Position numbers and translations under genes: made by a program. A DNA stretch of 64,000 nt from Caballeronia peredens (GTDB lineage: Bacteria; Pseudomonadota; Gammaproteobacteria; Burkholderiales; Burkholderiaceae). The notes beneath the pieces were generated by a model that was given only the letters and a program-made list of their open reading frames with translations, ran no database searches and was not told where the DNA came from. Positions 17,634-25,988 of this stretch are shown piece by piece. The stretch lies in contig FCOH02000004.1 in NCBI GenBank assembly GCA_001544595.2, positions 186,001-250,000 on the forward strand, written 5' to 3'. Positions within the stretch are counted from its first letter, which is position 1. Every line of letters starts with the position of its first letter.

Positions 17634-18614
17634 ATGTCCTCAACGCCCTCCAAAACTAGCCGTCCGGCCTATGATCCGCGTCGTTTGCGCGCGATCTTCG
17701 ATGGCCGTGCCGCCGCCTTCGACGAGGTCGCGTTCCTGCCGCGCGAAATCGCGGAGCGCATGCGCGAGCGGCTGGAATACATCAAGGTTGCGCCGACGCG
17801 CATCCTCGATGCCGCGTGCGGCGTCGGCGCTGATCTAGGTCATCTGCGGGAACGTTTTGCCGAAGCGTCGGTGACGGGCGTCGACGTTTCGTCCGCGATG
17901 CTCGCGCGCGCCCGCGTCGCGGAAGCCGCCGAGGCGGACGGCGGCGCAGGCTGGCGGCGCTTTCTCCCGTCGACGCTCGCCAAGGCGTTCGGCGCGCGCG
18001 GCCCGCAACTCGCGCAGGCCGACTTCGCAGCGCTGCCGTTCGCGGCGGGCGCGTTCGAATTGCTGTGGTCGAATCTCGCGCTGCACTGGCACGCGCGTCC
18101 CGATCTCGTCTTCCCTGAATGGCAACGCGTGCTGAAGGTCAACGGCCTGCTGATGTTCAGCACGTTCGGCCCCGACACCCTGCGTGAACTCGCCGCCGCG
18201 TATCGCGAAGCGGAACGCTCGCTCGGCCTCGCGCCTGTGCCGCACACGATCGATTTCGTCGACATGCACGATCTCGGCGACATGCTCGTGGAAAGCGGCT
18301 TCGAAATCCCGGTGATGGATCAGGAAGTATTGACCATCACGTACAAATCACCCGAATCGCTGTTCGCCGACGTGACGCGCTGGGGCGCGTATCCGTTCGA
18401 GCGCGCCTATGAAGCGGGCCGCGCGGACGCGCAAGCCATGCGCGACGCCGTTCATCGCGCACTGGAAGCACGCCGCCGCGACGACGGCACGATTCCGCTG
18501 ACATTCGAAGTGATCTACGGCCACGCGTGGAAGGCGGTTCCGCGTACGACGCCCGAAGGACACGGCATCGTGCGACTGGACGATATCGGCCGGGGTCCGA
18601 GAAGAAACAGGTGA
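17634..18614 (+). CDS. BioC-like class I SAM methyltransferase
   Basis: 326 residues with SAM motif I ILDAACGVGADL near residue 60 and the methyltransferase-11 core ADFAALPFAAGAFELLWSNLALHW. Composition and length resemble malonyl-ACP O-methyltransferase (BioC), which primes biotin synthesis, but also the related NDUFAF5-type hydroxylase family. No bio genes are adjacent, so the specific function is unproven. It is divergent from comF. Confidence 0.82.
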   Translation: MSSTPSKTSRPAYDPRRLRAIFDGRAAAFDEVAFLPREIAERMRERLEYIKVAPTRILDAACGVGADLGHLRERFAEASVTGVDVSSAMLARARVAEAAEADGGAGWRRFLPSTLAKAFGARGPQLAQADFAALPFAAGAFELLWSNLALHWHARPDLVFPEWQRVLKVNGLLMFSTFGPDTLRELAAAYREAERSLGLAPVPHTIDFVDMHDLGDMLVESGFEIPVMDQEVLTITYKSPESLFADVTRWGAYPFERAYEAGRADAQAMRDAVHRALEARRRDDGTIPLTFEVIYGHAWKAVPRTTPEGHGIVRLDDIGRGPRRNR

Positions 18615-18744
18615 ACGGATTCGTGGCAGCGGTAAAGAGGGCGGTGGTTATGTCTGAAATTTGCGCGGAAAAGACGCGCAAAAAGGTGCGTCAAAAAGGC
18701 GCAGAAGCTTGTGGCGCTTGGCTTTGCGAGGTTACGACCCTTGC

Positions 18745-18773
18745 TTGTGGATGCCACTTAAGACGCCTATAAT
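18745..18773 (+). promoter_or_regulatory. Candidate sigma-70 promoter of the cytochrome oxidase cluster
   Basis: A perfect TATAAT at 18768-18773 lies 17 bp from a weak -35 TTGTGG at 18745-18750. It lies 87 bp upstream of the DUF2244 gene, the first gene of the oxidase run. The strength of the -35 is doubtful. Confidence 0.5.
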
Positions 18774-18860
18774 GCGTCAGTTTGTCGCCCGGCCTGACAC
18801 AAATTTGGGCGAAATCCGAGCAAAAGTATGTGATTGCGTGCGGATCTGATGGAGGCAGCG

Positions 18861-19334
18861 ATGCAGGCCAGCCAGACGCTGACAGATTCCGAGCCGGTCA
18901 TCAAGGACTGGCTGATGAAGCGAAACTGCTCGGTATCGCCGCGGCAGTTTGTGGGCTTCTATCTGTCGCTTGCCCTGTTTTCGCTGGCAATCGCAACACC
19001 GCTGTTTTTGAATGGCGCCTGGCTGGTGCTGCCGTTCACCGGAGTCGAGCTGACGGTCGTGGGCATCGCGTTCGTGATTTACGCGCGCCACGCGGTCGAC
19101 TACGAAAGAATCCGGCTGTATCAAAACCGGTTGTTGATCGAACAGATGAATGCCGAAGAGCTGACGCAGTTCGAGTTCAACCCGCGCTGGGTGCGGGTCG
19201 AAGCGGGCGCGACGCCGAGAGAGCCGCTCACGATCGTATCGCGCGGTCAATCGGTGAAAATCGGACAACACCTTGCACAGCATCGTCGCGAACAGTTTGC
19301 TGCCGAGTTGCGGGCGTCGCTCAGATGTCTCTGA
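18861..19334 (+). CDS. DUF2244 integral membrane protein
   Basis: 157 residues from ATG 18861, chosen because GGAGG lies 5 bp upstream; in-frame starts at 18849 and 18834 also exist. Two membrane helices lie at about 32-75 (FVGFYLSLALFSLAIATPLF and LVLPFTGVELTVVGIAFVI), followed by a cytoplasmic PH-like region. DUF2244 genes often sit immediately upstream of coxB, suggesting an oxidase-related role, but no function is known. Confidence 0.85.
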   Translation: MQASQTLTDSEPVIKDWLMKRNCSVSPRQFVGFYLSLALFSLAIATPLFLNGAWLVLPFTGVELTVVGIAFVIYARHAVDYERIRLYQNRLLIEQMNAEELTQFEFNPRWVRVEAGATPREPLTIVSRGQSVKIGQHLAQHRREQFAAELRASLRCL

Positions 19335-19393
19335 TGCGCGCCTTTGAGAGGAGCCGGCAGCAGCGCGGTGCCCACGGGGGGTCGAGGGTTTGA

Positions 19394-21022
19394 ATGGAAA
19401 ATTTGGGTAAGGATGCTATGAAAACAATCAAGCGAGCCCTCTCGGGCGTGCTGGCGGCAGGCGCACTGCTCACCGCCGGCGCGGCCCTGGCGGTCGAAAA
19501 CAGTCCAGGCGGTCCTGCTGTCAACGAGATCAACTTCCAGCAGCCTGTGACGAAGATCGCCGAGGAGCTCTACGGCCTCCATATCTTCATGCTCATCATC
19601 TGTACCGTCATTTTCCTTGGCGTGTTCGGGGTGATGTTCTATTCGCTGATCGTCCATCGCAAGTCGAAGGGTTTCAAGCCGGCCAATTTCCACGAAAGCA
19701 CCACCGTCGAAATCATCTGGACGATCGTGCCGTTCGTCATCGTCATCCTGATGGCGCTGCCGGCAACGAAGGCTGTCGTCGCGATGAAGGACACGTCCAA
19801 CGCCGATCTCACCGTCAAGGTCACCGGCTATCAGTGGAAGTGGGGCTACGACTACGTGAAGGGTCCGGGCGAAGGCATCAACTTCCTCTCGACGCTTTCC
19901 ACGCCGCGCAGCGAAACGAACGGCCAGAAGCCGATTTCGACGCTGTATCTGCAGGAAGTCGACAACCCGCTCGTGGTGCCGGTCGACAAGAAGATCCGCA
20001 TCATCACCACGGCGAACGACGTCGTGCACTCGTGGTACGTGCCGGCGTTCGGCGTGAAGCAGGATGCGATTCCGGGCTTCGTGCGCGACACCTGGTTCAA
20101 GGCCGAGAAGGTGGGCACGTATCGCGGCTTCTGTACGGAACTGTGCGGCAAGGAGCACGCGTACATGCCGGTGGTCGTCGAAGTGCTGTCGGCTGACGAC
20201 TACGCGAAGTGGGTCGATGGTCAGAAGAAGAAAATGGCCGCCGGCGCCGACGATCCGCTCAAGACCTACACGATGGAAGAGCTGAAGGCGCGCGGCCAGC
20301 AGGTCTACACGTCGAACTGCGCGGTCTGCCACCAGCCGACCGGCAAGGGCGCGGGCCAGTTCCCGGCGCTCGACGGCTCGAAGATCGCGAACGGCTCGAT
20401 CGCCGACCACCTGAATATCGTGCTGCACGGCAAGGGCGCGATGCCGCCGTGGCAAGGCGTGCTGAACGACGTCGAGATCGCATCGGTCGTCACGTTCGAG
20501 CGTAATAACTGGGGCAACCACACCGGCGATCTTCTCCAGCCGAAACAGGTGATCGACGCCAAAGCGGGCAAGATGCCCGAAGGCGGCGGTCAGAAAGCAG
20601 CAGGTGGCGAAGCAGCCAGCGCACCGGAAGCGGCATCGGCGGCGGCGCCGGCTGCGGCCGAAGCGAGCGCACCGGCTCCCGCAGCGGCATCGGCCGAGCA
20701 GTCCGCCGGCCTGCCCGCCAGCATCTACTTCGAGACGGGCAAGGACACGCTGCCCGCCGACGCGAATAACGCGGTGCAGGCTGCCGCAGCCTACGCAAAG
20801 GCGCATCCCGACGCGAAGCTCGCGTTGTCCGGCTTCACGGATGCGACCGGCGGCGCCGACCTCAACGCCGATCTCGCCAAGCGGCGCGCGCAGGCAGTGC
20901 GCGACGCGCTGAAGGCAGCAGGCGTGTCGGAAGACCGCATCGTGTTGAAGAAGCCCGAGTCCGTCACGGGCGGCACGAATGCGAAAGAAGCACGTCGCGT
21001 GGAAATCAGTCCGGCTGCTTGA
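19394..21022 (+). CDS. coxB: Cytochrome c oxidase subunit II fused to cytochrome c and OmpA-like domains
   Basis: 542 residues. A signal peptide (about 9-33) is followed by two membrane helices at about 62-85 and 105-125. The CuA domain holds ligands His212, Cys247, Glu249, Cys251, His255 and Met258. A cytochrome c domain follows with CAVCH at 309-313. After an Ala/Pro-rich linker (400-438) comes an OmpA-like domain (about 440-540) with GFTDATGGADLNADLAKRRA. Subunit II accepts electrons from cytochrome c; the fused haem domain fits caa3-type oxidases, and the OmpA-like end suggests peptidoglycan contact. An alternative ATG at 19418 gives a more classical signal peptide. Confidence 0.95.
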   Translation: MENLGKDAMKTIKRALSGVLAAGALLTAGAALAVENSPGGPAVNEINFQQPVTKIAEELYGLHIFMLIICTVIFLGVFGVMFYSLIVHRKSKGFKPANFHESTTVEIIWTIVPFVIVILMALPATKAVVAMKDTSNADLTVKVTGYQWKWGYDYVKGPGEGINFLSTLSTPRSETNGQKPISTLYLQEVDNPLVVPVDKKIRIITTANDVVHSWYVPAFGVKQDAIPGFVRDTWFKAEKVGTYRGFCTELCGKEHAYMPVVVEVLSADDYAKWVDGQKKKMAAGADDPLKTYTMEELKARGQQVYTSNCAVCHQPTGKGAGQFPALDGSKIANGSIADHLNIVLHGKGAMPPWQGVLNDVEIASVVTFERNNWGNHTGDLLQPKQVIDAKAGKMPEGGGQKAAGGEAASAPEAASAAAPAAAEASAPAPAAASAEQSAGLPASIYFETGKDTLPADANNAVQAAAAYAKAHPDAKLALSGFTDATGGADLNADLAKRRAQAVRDALKAAGVSEDRIVLKKPESVTGGTNAKEARRVEISPAA

Positions 21023-21118
21023 CATGTCTCACGCGCGCGCTTCGTTCGCCGATCAGGCAACCGAAGCGCGGCAAGATGAGCCAAGTGCCCCGAGTATTCG
21101 CTTTAGGAGATGATTGTC

Positions 21119-22729
21119 ATGTCTAGCATCGGACACGATGTAGGCGCAGGTCACGACCACGCGCACGACCATGCGCACGAGACCCCGCATGGCTGGCGCC
21201 GTTGGCTGTTCGCCACCAACCACAAGGACATCGGTACGCTGTACCTGCTGTTCTCCTTCATCATGTTCCTCTCCGGAGGCGTGATGGCGCTCGGCATCCG
21301 TGCCGAGCTGTTCGAGCCGGGCCTGCAGATCATGCGTCCCGAGTTCTTCAATCAGCTGACCACCATGCACGGCCTCATCATGGTGTTCGGCGCGATCATG
21401 CCGGCGTTCGTCGGCTTCGCGAACTGGATGGTGCCGCTGCAGATCGGCGCATCGGACATGGCGTTCGCGCGGATGAACAACTTCAGCTTCTGGCTGCTGC
21501 CGGCCGCTGCCGTGCTGCTGGTCGGTTCGTTCTTCGTGCCGGGCGGCGCAACGGCTGCGGGCTGGACGCTCTACGCGCCGCTCTCCACGCAGATGGGCCC
21601 GGGCATGGACTTCGCGATTTTCGCGGTCCACATCATGGGTGCGTCGTCGATCATGGGCGGCATCAACATCGTCGTGACCATTCTCAACATGCGCGCGCCG
21701 GGCATGACGCTCATGAAGATGCCGATGTTCGCGTGGACGTGGCTCATCACCGCGTACCTGCTGATCGCCGTGATGCCGGTTCTGGCGGGCGCGATCACGA
21801 TGGTGCTGTTCGACCGTCACTTCGGCACGTCGTTCTTCAATGCGGCGGGCGGCGGCGATCCGGTCATGTACCAGCACATCTTCTGGTTCTTCGGTCACCC
21901 CGAGGTGTACATCATGATCTTGCCGGCGTTCGGGATCGTGTCGCAGGTGATTCCGGCGTTCTCGCGCAAGCCGCTGTTCGGCTATAGCTCGATGGTGTAC
22001 GCCACCGCATCGATCGCCATTCTGTCGTTCATGGTGTGGGCGCACCACATGTTCGCGACCGGCATGCCGGTGACGGGCCAGCTGTTCTTCATGTACGCGA
22101 CCATGCTGATCGCCGTGCCGACGGGCGTGAAAGTGTTCAACTGGGTCGCGACGATGTGGCGCGGCGCGCTCTCGTTCGAAACGCCGATGCTCTTCGCGAT
22201 CGGCTTCCTGTTCGTGTTCACGATGGGCGGCTTCACGGGTCTGATCCTGTCGATGGCGCCGCTCGATATCCAGATGCACGGCACTTACTACGTGGTGGCG
22301 CACTTCCACTACGTGCTGGTGGCGGGATCGCTCTTCGCGCTGTTCTCGGGCTGGTACTACTGGGCGCCGAAGTGGACCGGCTGGATGTACAACGAAATGC
22401 GCGGGAAGATCCACTTCTGGGCGTCGATGATTTTCTTCAACATCACGTTCTTCCCGATGCACTTCCTGGGTCTCGCCGGCATGCCGCGCCGCTATGCGGA
22501 CTACCCGGCGCAGTTCACGGACTTCAACCAGGTCGCGACGATCGGCGCATTCGGCTTCGGCCTCGCGCAGGTGTACTTCCTGTTCGCGGTCGCGCTGCCG
22601 ACGTATCGCGGCGGCGGCGAGCTCGAAAAAGCGAGCGACAAGCCGTGGGATGGCGCGGAAGGCCTCGAATGGACCGTGCCGAGCCCGGCGCCGTTCCATA
22701 CGTTCGAGCATCCGCCGACGGTTGAATAA
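21119..22729 (+). CDS. ctaD: Cytochrome c oxidase subunit I
   Basis: 536 residues from ATG 21119, with TAGGAGA upstream at suitable distance. It has 12 membrane helices. Haem and copper ligands are visible: the His of TTMHGLIM, the CuB/Tyr motif WFFGHPEVYIMILPAFG, the HH pair in WAHHMF and the haem pair in AHFHYVL. The His-rich N-terminus (HDHAHDHAHETPH) may bind metal. This is the catalytic subunit of the aa3-type terminal oxidase. It is followed by a long perfect inverted repeat. Confidence 0.97.
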   Translation: MSSIGHDVGAGHDHAHDHAHETPHGWRRWLFATNHKDIGTLYLLFSFIMFLSGGVMALGIRAELFEPGLQIMRPEFFNQLTTMHGLIMVFGAIMPAFVGFANWMVPLQIGASDMAFARMNNFSFWLLPAAAVLLVGSFFVPGGATAAGWTLYAPLSTQMGPGMDFAIFAVHIMGASSIMGGINIVVTILNMRAPGMTLMKMPMFAWTWLITAYLLIAVMPVLAGAITMVLFDRHFGTSFFNAAGGGDPVMYQHIFWFFGHPEVYIMILPAFGIVSQVIPAFSRKPLFGYSSMVYATASIAILSFMVWAHHMFATGMPVTGQLFFMYATMLIAVPTGVKVFNWVATMWRGALSFETPMLFAIGFLFVFTMGGFTGLILSMAPLDIQMHGTYYVVAHFHYVLVAGSLFALFSGWYYWAPKWTGWMYNEMRGKIHFWASMIFFNITFFPMHFLGLAGMPRRYADYPAQFTDFNQVATIGAFGFGLAQVYFLFAVALPTYRGGGELEKASDKPWDGAEGLEWTVPSPAPFHTFEHPPTVE

Positions 22730-22741
22730 ACAGTCATATCG

Positions 22742-22777
22742 GTCTGCGAGGCTTCCGGAAAACGAAGCCTCGCAGAC
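22742..22777. repeat. Perfect 14-bp inverted repeat after ctaD
   Basis: The arms GTCTGCGAGGCTTC and GAAGCCTCGCAGAC are separated by 8 nt (CGGAAAAC). No T-run follows, so it is not a standard terminator. It begins 13 bp after the ctaD stop and ends 20 bp before the next small gene, and could stabilise the ctaD 3' end or lower downstream expression. Confidence 0.8.
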
Positions 22778-22796
22778 AGGCATCACAAGAGAAAGC

Positions 22797-22937
22797 ATGA
22801 CCCTGGATCCACAAAAAAGACGCACGCCCGAGGAAATCCGCGCGGGCAACAAGCGGCTCGGAATCATCATGGTGTTGATCGCCGCCGTTTTCTTTGTGGG
22901 TATCGTCGTCAGGCAATACCTGTTGTCGCGAGGGTAG
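22797..22937 (+). CDS. Small membrane protein of the cytochrome oxidase cluster
   Basis: A 46-residue protein, MTLDPQKRRTPEEIRAG and onward, with one transmembrane helix at about 21-40 (LGIIMVLIAAVFFVGIVVRQ) and a basic cytoplasmic N-terminus. Short proteins of this type between ctaD and cox11 are widespread in Burkholderiaceae and are called cytochrome oxidase small assembly protein. The role is inferred from this conserved position. AGAGAAAG precedes the ATG. Confidence 0.82.
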   Translation: MTLDPQKRRTPEEIRAGNKRLGIIMVLIAAVFFVGIVVRQYLLSRG

Positions 22938-22946
22938 GAAAGCCAA

Positions 22947-23519
22947 GTGTCCAGTCAGCCGCAAAATCCGCAGGTCGACCGCTCGTTCAACCGGTCGATG
23001 CTGGTGAAGCTCTTCGTCGTGGCGGCGCTGATGTTCGGCTTCGGCTTCGCGCTCGTGCCGATGTACAAGGCGATCTGCCAGATTACCGGCATCAACAATC
23101 TCGTGCAGCGCGATGTCGGCGCGCGCGAGGCGAAGAACACGCAGGTCGATGCGAGCCGCACGGTGTCCATCGAGTTCGATGCGAACGCGCGCGGCCCGCT
23201 GCGGTTCAAGCCGGAGCAGAACACGCTGGACATTCACCCCGGCGAAGTGATGACGGTGATGTACCAGGTGACCAACGAGCAGAACCGCACGGTGAAGGCG
23301 CAGGCCATCCCGAGCTACGCGCCCAAGCAGGCGACCGAGTATTTCAAGAAGATCGAATGCTTCTGTTTCACGCAGCAGACGCTCGGGCCGAACGAAACGA
23401 AGCGCATGCCGGTGGTGTTCGTCGTCGATCCGAAGCTGCCGAAGGACGTCCGGACAATCACGCTGTCGTACACGTTCTTCGAGCTGGATGCGCCGAAGTC
23501 CGTGGCGAAAGGATCGTGA
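22947..23519 (+). CDS. ctaG: Cytochrome c oxidase assembly protein CtaG/Cox11
   Basis: 190 residues from GTG 22947, preceded by AGGAAAG. An N-terminal membrane anchor (about 18-42) precedes a periplasmic immunoglobulin-like domain. The copper-binding pair lies in KIECFCFTQQ near residue 137. Cox11 delivers copper to CuB of subunit I. It lies between ctaD and coxC, as is usual in alpha- and beta-proteobacteria. Confidence 0.95.
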   Translation: MSSQPQNPQVDRSFNRSMLVKLFVVAALMFGFGFALVPMYKAICQITGINNLVQRDVGAREAKNTQVDASRTVSIEFDANARGPLRFKPEQNTLDIHPGEVMTVMYQVTNEQNRTVKAQAIPSYAPKQATEYFKKIECFCFTQQTLGPNETKRMPVVFVVDPKLPKDVRTITLSYTFFELDAPKSVAKGS

Positions 23520-23524
23520 CGGCG

Positions 23525-23728
23525 ATGAGCGCGGACACGCCGAACAAAGGCGGCTTCCTGAGGCTCCTGAAGGCGGTGTTCTGGTCGTTTTTCGGCGTGC
23601 GGCGCCGCGCGGATCTGGAAAGCGATGCGGCGCAGCTGAACCCGCTGCATCTGATCGCGGCGGGCGTCATCGGCGCGGTGCTGTTCATCGTCGTGTTGCT
23701 GCTGATCGTGCGCGCGGTGGTGGGATAA
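23525..23728 (+). CDS. DUF2970 small membrane protein
   Basis: 67 residues from ATG 23525. The N-terminal half FLRLLKAVFWSFFGVRRRADLE is amphipathic and basic; the C-terminal half is one transmembrane helix (about 44-66, LIAAGVIGAVLFIVVLLLIV). DUF2970 proteins are recurrent in oxidase clusters of beta-proteobacteria. The function is unknown. It starts 5 bp after the cox11 stop. Confidence 0.85.
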   Translation: MSADTPNKGGFLRLLKAVFWSFFGVRRRADLESDAAQLNPLHLIAAGVIGAVLFIVVLLLIVRAVVG

Positions 23729-23809
23729 GACGATAACGCCGGGCGCTCGGGTCGAACGCGCGGCGGCAAAAGAAAATTCAAGCAACTGGATCGAAGTGGA
23801 GAGTCAACA

Positions 23810-24667
23810 ATGAGCGGTCAAAACGAGAGCCCGTACTATTTCGTGCCGCATCCGTCGCGGCATCCGGTCATGGCCGCAAGCGGCTTGCTGGTCATGCTTG
23901 CGTCGCTGGCGTCGTGGGTGAACGGCCATACCTGGGGACCGCTCGGCACCTTCATCGGCCTGCTGTTCGTGCTGTTCGTGCTGTGGCACTGGTTCGGCGA
24001 CGCGATCGGCGAATCCGAAGGCGGCATGTACGGCAAGCGCGTCGACGTGTCGTACCGCTGGAGCATGAGCTGGTTCATCTTCTCCGAAGTGATGTTCTTC
24101 GCGGCGTTCTTCGGCGCGCTGTTCTATGCGCGCGCCATCGCGATGCACGAACTCGGCAGCCTCGATTACAAGCTGATCTGGCCCGACTTCACCGCCGTGT
24201 GGCCGAACAACGGTCCGGCCGCGCTCGTGCCGCATTTCCGCGCGATGGTGCCGTGGCCTCTGCCGACCATCAATACGGCGCTGCTGCTGTCTTCCGGCGC
24301 GACGCTGACGGTGGCGCACCATGCGCTGCGCGAGGATCATCGCAAGAAGGCGATCATCTGGCTCGGCGCGACCGTGCTGCTCGGCATGATCTTCCTGTTC
24401 TGCCAGGGCTACGAATATTTCCACGCGTACAACGAACTGAACCTCACGCTCACGTCCGGCGTGTACGGCTCGACGTTCTTCCTGCTGACCGGCTTCCACG
24501 GCTTCCACGTGTTCCTGGGCGGCACGATGCTCGCCGTGGTGATGATTCGCCTGATCCGCGGCCACTTCACGGCGGAGCACCACTTCGCGTTCGAGGGCGC
24601 GGCGTGGTACTGGCACTTCGTCGACGTCGTGTGGCTCGGGCTGTACGTCGTCGTCTACTGGCTGTAA
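23810..24667 (+). CDS. ctaE: Cytochrome c oxidase subunit III
   Basis: 285 residues with about seven membrane helices. Family signatures include the N-terminal YYFVPHPSRHPVM, the GYEYFHAYNEL segment near residue 200 and the C-terminal WYWHFVDVVWLGLYVVVYW. Subunit III stabilises the catalytic core and sits in the inner membrane. It ends the structural-subunit part of the cluster. Confidence 0.97.
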   Translation: MSGQNESPYYFVPHPSRHPVMAASGLLVMLASLASWVNGHTWGPLGTFIGLLFVLFVLWHWFGDAIGESEGGMYGKRVDVSYRWSMSWFIFSEVMFFAAFFGALFYARAIAMHELGSLDYKLIWPDFTAVWPNNGPAALVPHFRAMVPWPLPTINTALLLSSGATLTVAHHALREDHRKKAIIWLGATVLLGMIFLFCQGYEYFHAYNELNLTLTSGVYGSTFFLLTGFHGFHVFLGGTMLAVVMIRLIRGHFTAEHHFAFEGAAWYWHFVDVVWLGLYVVVYWL

Positions 24668-24725
24668 GCGGGGAATCGGGCGTGCGCGCTGCGCCGTCCG
24701 TGAGAGCACAGAAGCCGTGACCAAC

Positions 24726-24756
24726 ACGCCGCCCTCGATGTATCACAGGGCGGCGT
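24726..24756. terminator. Inverted repeat between convergent coxC and DUF2909 genes
   Basis: The 10-bp arms ACGCCGCCCT and AGGGCGGCGT enclose an 11-nt loop that can itself pair GAT with ATC. It lies between two converging genes, so it may act as a bidirectional terminator; the lack of a T-run on the plus strand makes this uncertain. Confidence 0.5.
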
Positions 24757-24832
24757 TGTCATTTCCGGGAATGGTTTCGCAGGAAAGCGAGGCGCGACAA
24801 TACGTCTCGTAGGGAAGAACCCGCGCGACGGG

Positions 24833-25042
24833 TTATCGTCCGAGGGGGATGCCCGTCGATTGAATCCAGCCCATCCAGTGCGCGAACAGGATGAAGAGGA
24901 ACAGGGAGATGGACAGCCCGACACGCATGGCGAGCGACCACACCATGCGCTTCGTCTTGCCCCGGTCGGTCATCATGAAGTAGAGCGCCGAGCCCAGGCT
25001 GCCGATGATAAGGATGAATGCAATAGCAACGATGATGTGCAT
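24833..25042 (-). CDS. Twin-transmembrane protein (DUF2909)
   Basis: 69 residues with two helices at about 2-24 (HIIVAIAFILIIGSLGSALYF) and 38-60 (MRVGLSISLFLFILFAHWMG) joined by a basic loop DRGKTKRM. It lies on the strand opposite to the oxidase genes between coxC and surf1, a position shared by many Burkholderiaceae. No function is known. Confidence 0.83.
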   Translation of the reverse strand: MHIIVAIAFILIIGSLGSALYFMMTDRGKTKRMVWSLAMRVGLSISLFLFILFAHWMGWIQSTGIPLGR

Positions 25043-25166
25043 GAAACCAGCCAGCGTTTTGCTCAGAAACCACGTTGAGCAGTATTGAATTGAGTCATCT
25101 CATTATCTCACTCGATGGATTGTGTCGTGCGTCGCCCCGGCGGATGCCGGCGGTAAGGTCTGCAGC

Positions 25167-25928
25167 ATGAAGATTCGTTTCTGGCCCGCGCTCCTGATTC
25201 TGATCGTCGTCGCGGTGACGATGCGCCTGGGCTTCTGGCAGCGCGACCGCGCACATCAGAAAGAGGCGCTCAACGCGCAAATCGTCGCGTTCGAGAATGC
25301 GCCGGCGCGGCAGGTCGGCGTCGAACCGTTGCCGCTCAAGTCGATCGAATTTCATCGCGTCGAGGCGCGCGGCGAGTTTTTGCCGGAGCGGGTCGTGTAT
25401 CTGGACAATCGTCCGTATAACGACCAGCCAGGCTTTTATGTCGTGATGCCGCTTAAACTCGAGGGTGGCGGCTATGTCCTCGTGAATCGCGGCTGGCTGC
25501 CGCGCAATCTCGCCGACCGCACGGGCATCGAGCCGTACGGGACGCCGAAGGGCATCGTCGATGTACAGGGCATCGCGCGCGCGAATGCGTCGCAGGCGTT
25601 CGAACTCGGCAGCGGCGGATCGGCGGCGCACAAGGAAATTCGCCAGAACCTGGACATCCGCTCGTATGCCGCCGAAACCGGGCTCGCGTTCCAGCCGTTC
25701 GTGATTCAGCAGACGAACGACACCGGCGACAAACTCGTGCGCGACTGGCCCGCGCCGACGCTCGGCGTCGAGCGCAACTACGGCTACATGTTCCAGTGGT
25801 GGGGCATGGCGGCTGCGGCCATCGCGTTCGGCCTGTACGCCGCGCGCCGCGCCGCGAAGAAAGTCGACGAACGCGAAAACGGCGAAGAAGGCGACAAGCG
25901 CGACGAGGAAGCCGAACACCACGCTTGA
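25167..25928 (+). CDS. SURF1-family cytochrome oxidase assembly protein
   Basis: 253 residues from ATG 25167. It has the SURF1 layout: an N-terminal helix (about 5-22, ending FWQ), a periplasmic domain with VYLDNRPYNDQPGFYVVMPL and GYVLVNRGWLP near 75-115, and a second helix near 215-233 (YMFQWWGMAAAAIAFGLY). SURF1 helps insert haem a into subunit I. An in-frame ATG at 25122 would add 15 residues that do not look like a signal. Confidence 0.93.
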   Translation: MKIRFWPALLILIVVAVTMRLGFWQRDRAHQKEALNAQIVAFENAPARQVGVEPLPLKSIEFHRVEARGEFLPERVVYLDNRPYNDQPGFYVVMPLKLEGGGYVLVNRGWLPRNLADRTGIEPYGTPKGIVDVQGIARANASQAFELGSGGSAAHKEIRQNLDIRSYAAETGLAFQPFVIQQTNDTGDKLVRDWPAPTLGVERNYGYMFQWWGMAAAAIAFGLYAARRAAKKVDERENGEEGDKRDEEAEHHA

Positions 25929-25988
25929 AACTTCGGGCGCACGCCGCGCCCGTTCGACCGAACGACAGAACAGAGGCACGTTTCACCG

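Noticed and set aside
21053-22870. A 605-codon open frame antisense to ctaD
   Set aside because: Extreme His/Arg/Glu content is the mirror of membrane-protein codons; ctaD on the plus strand is unmistakable.
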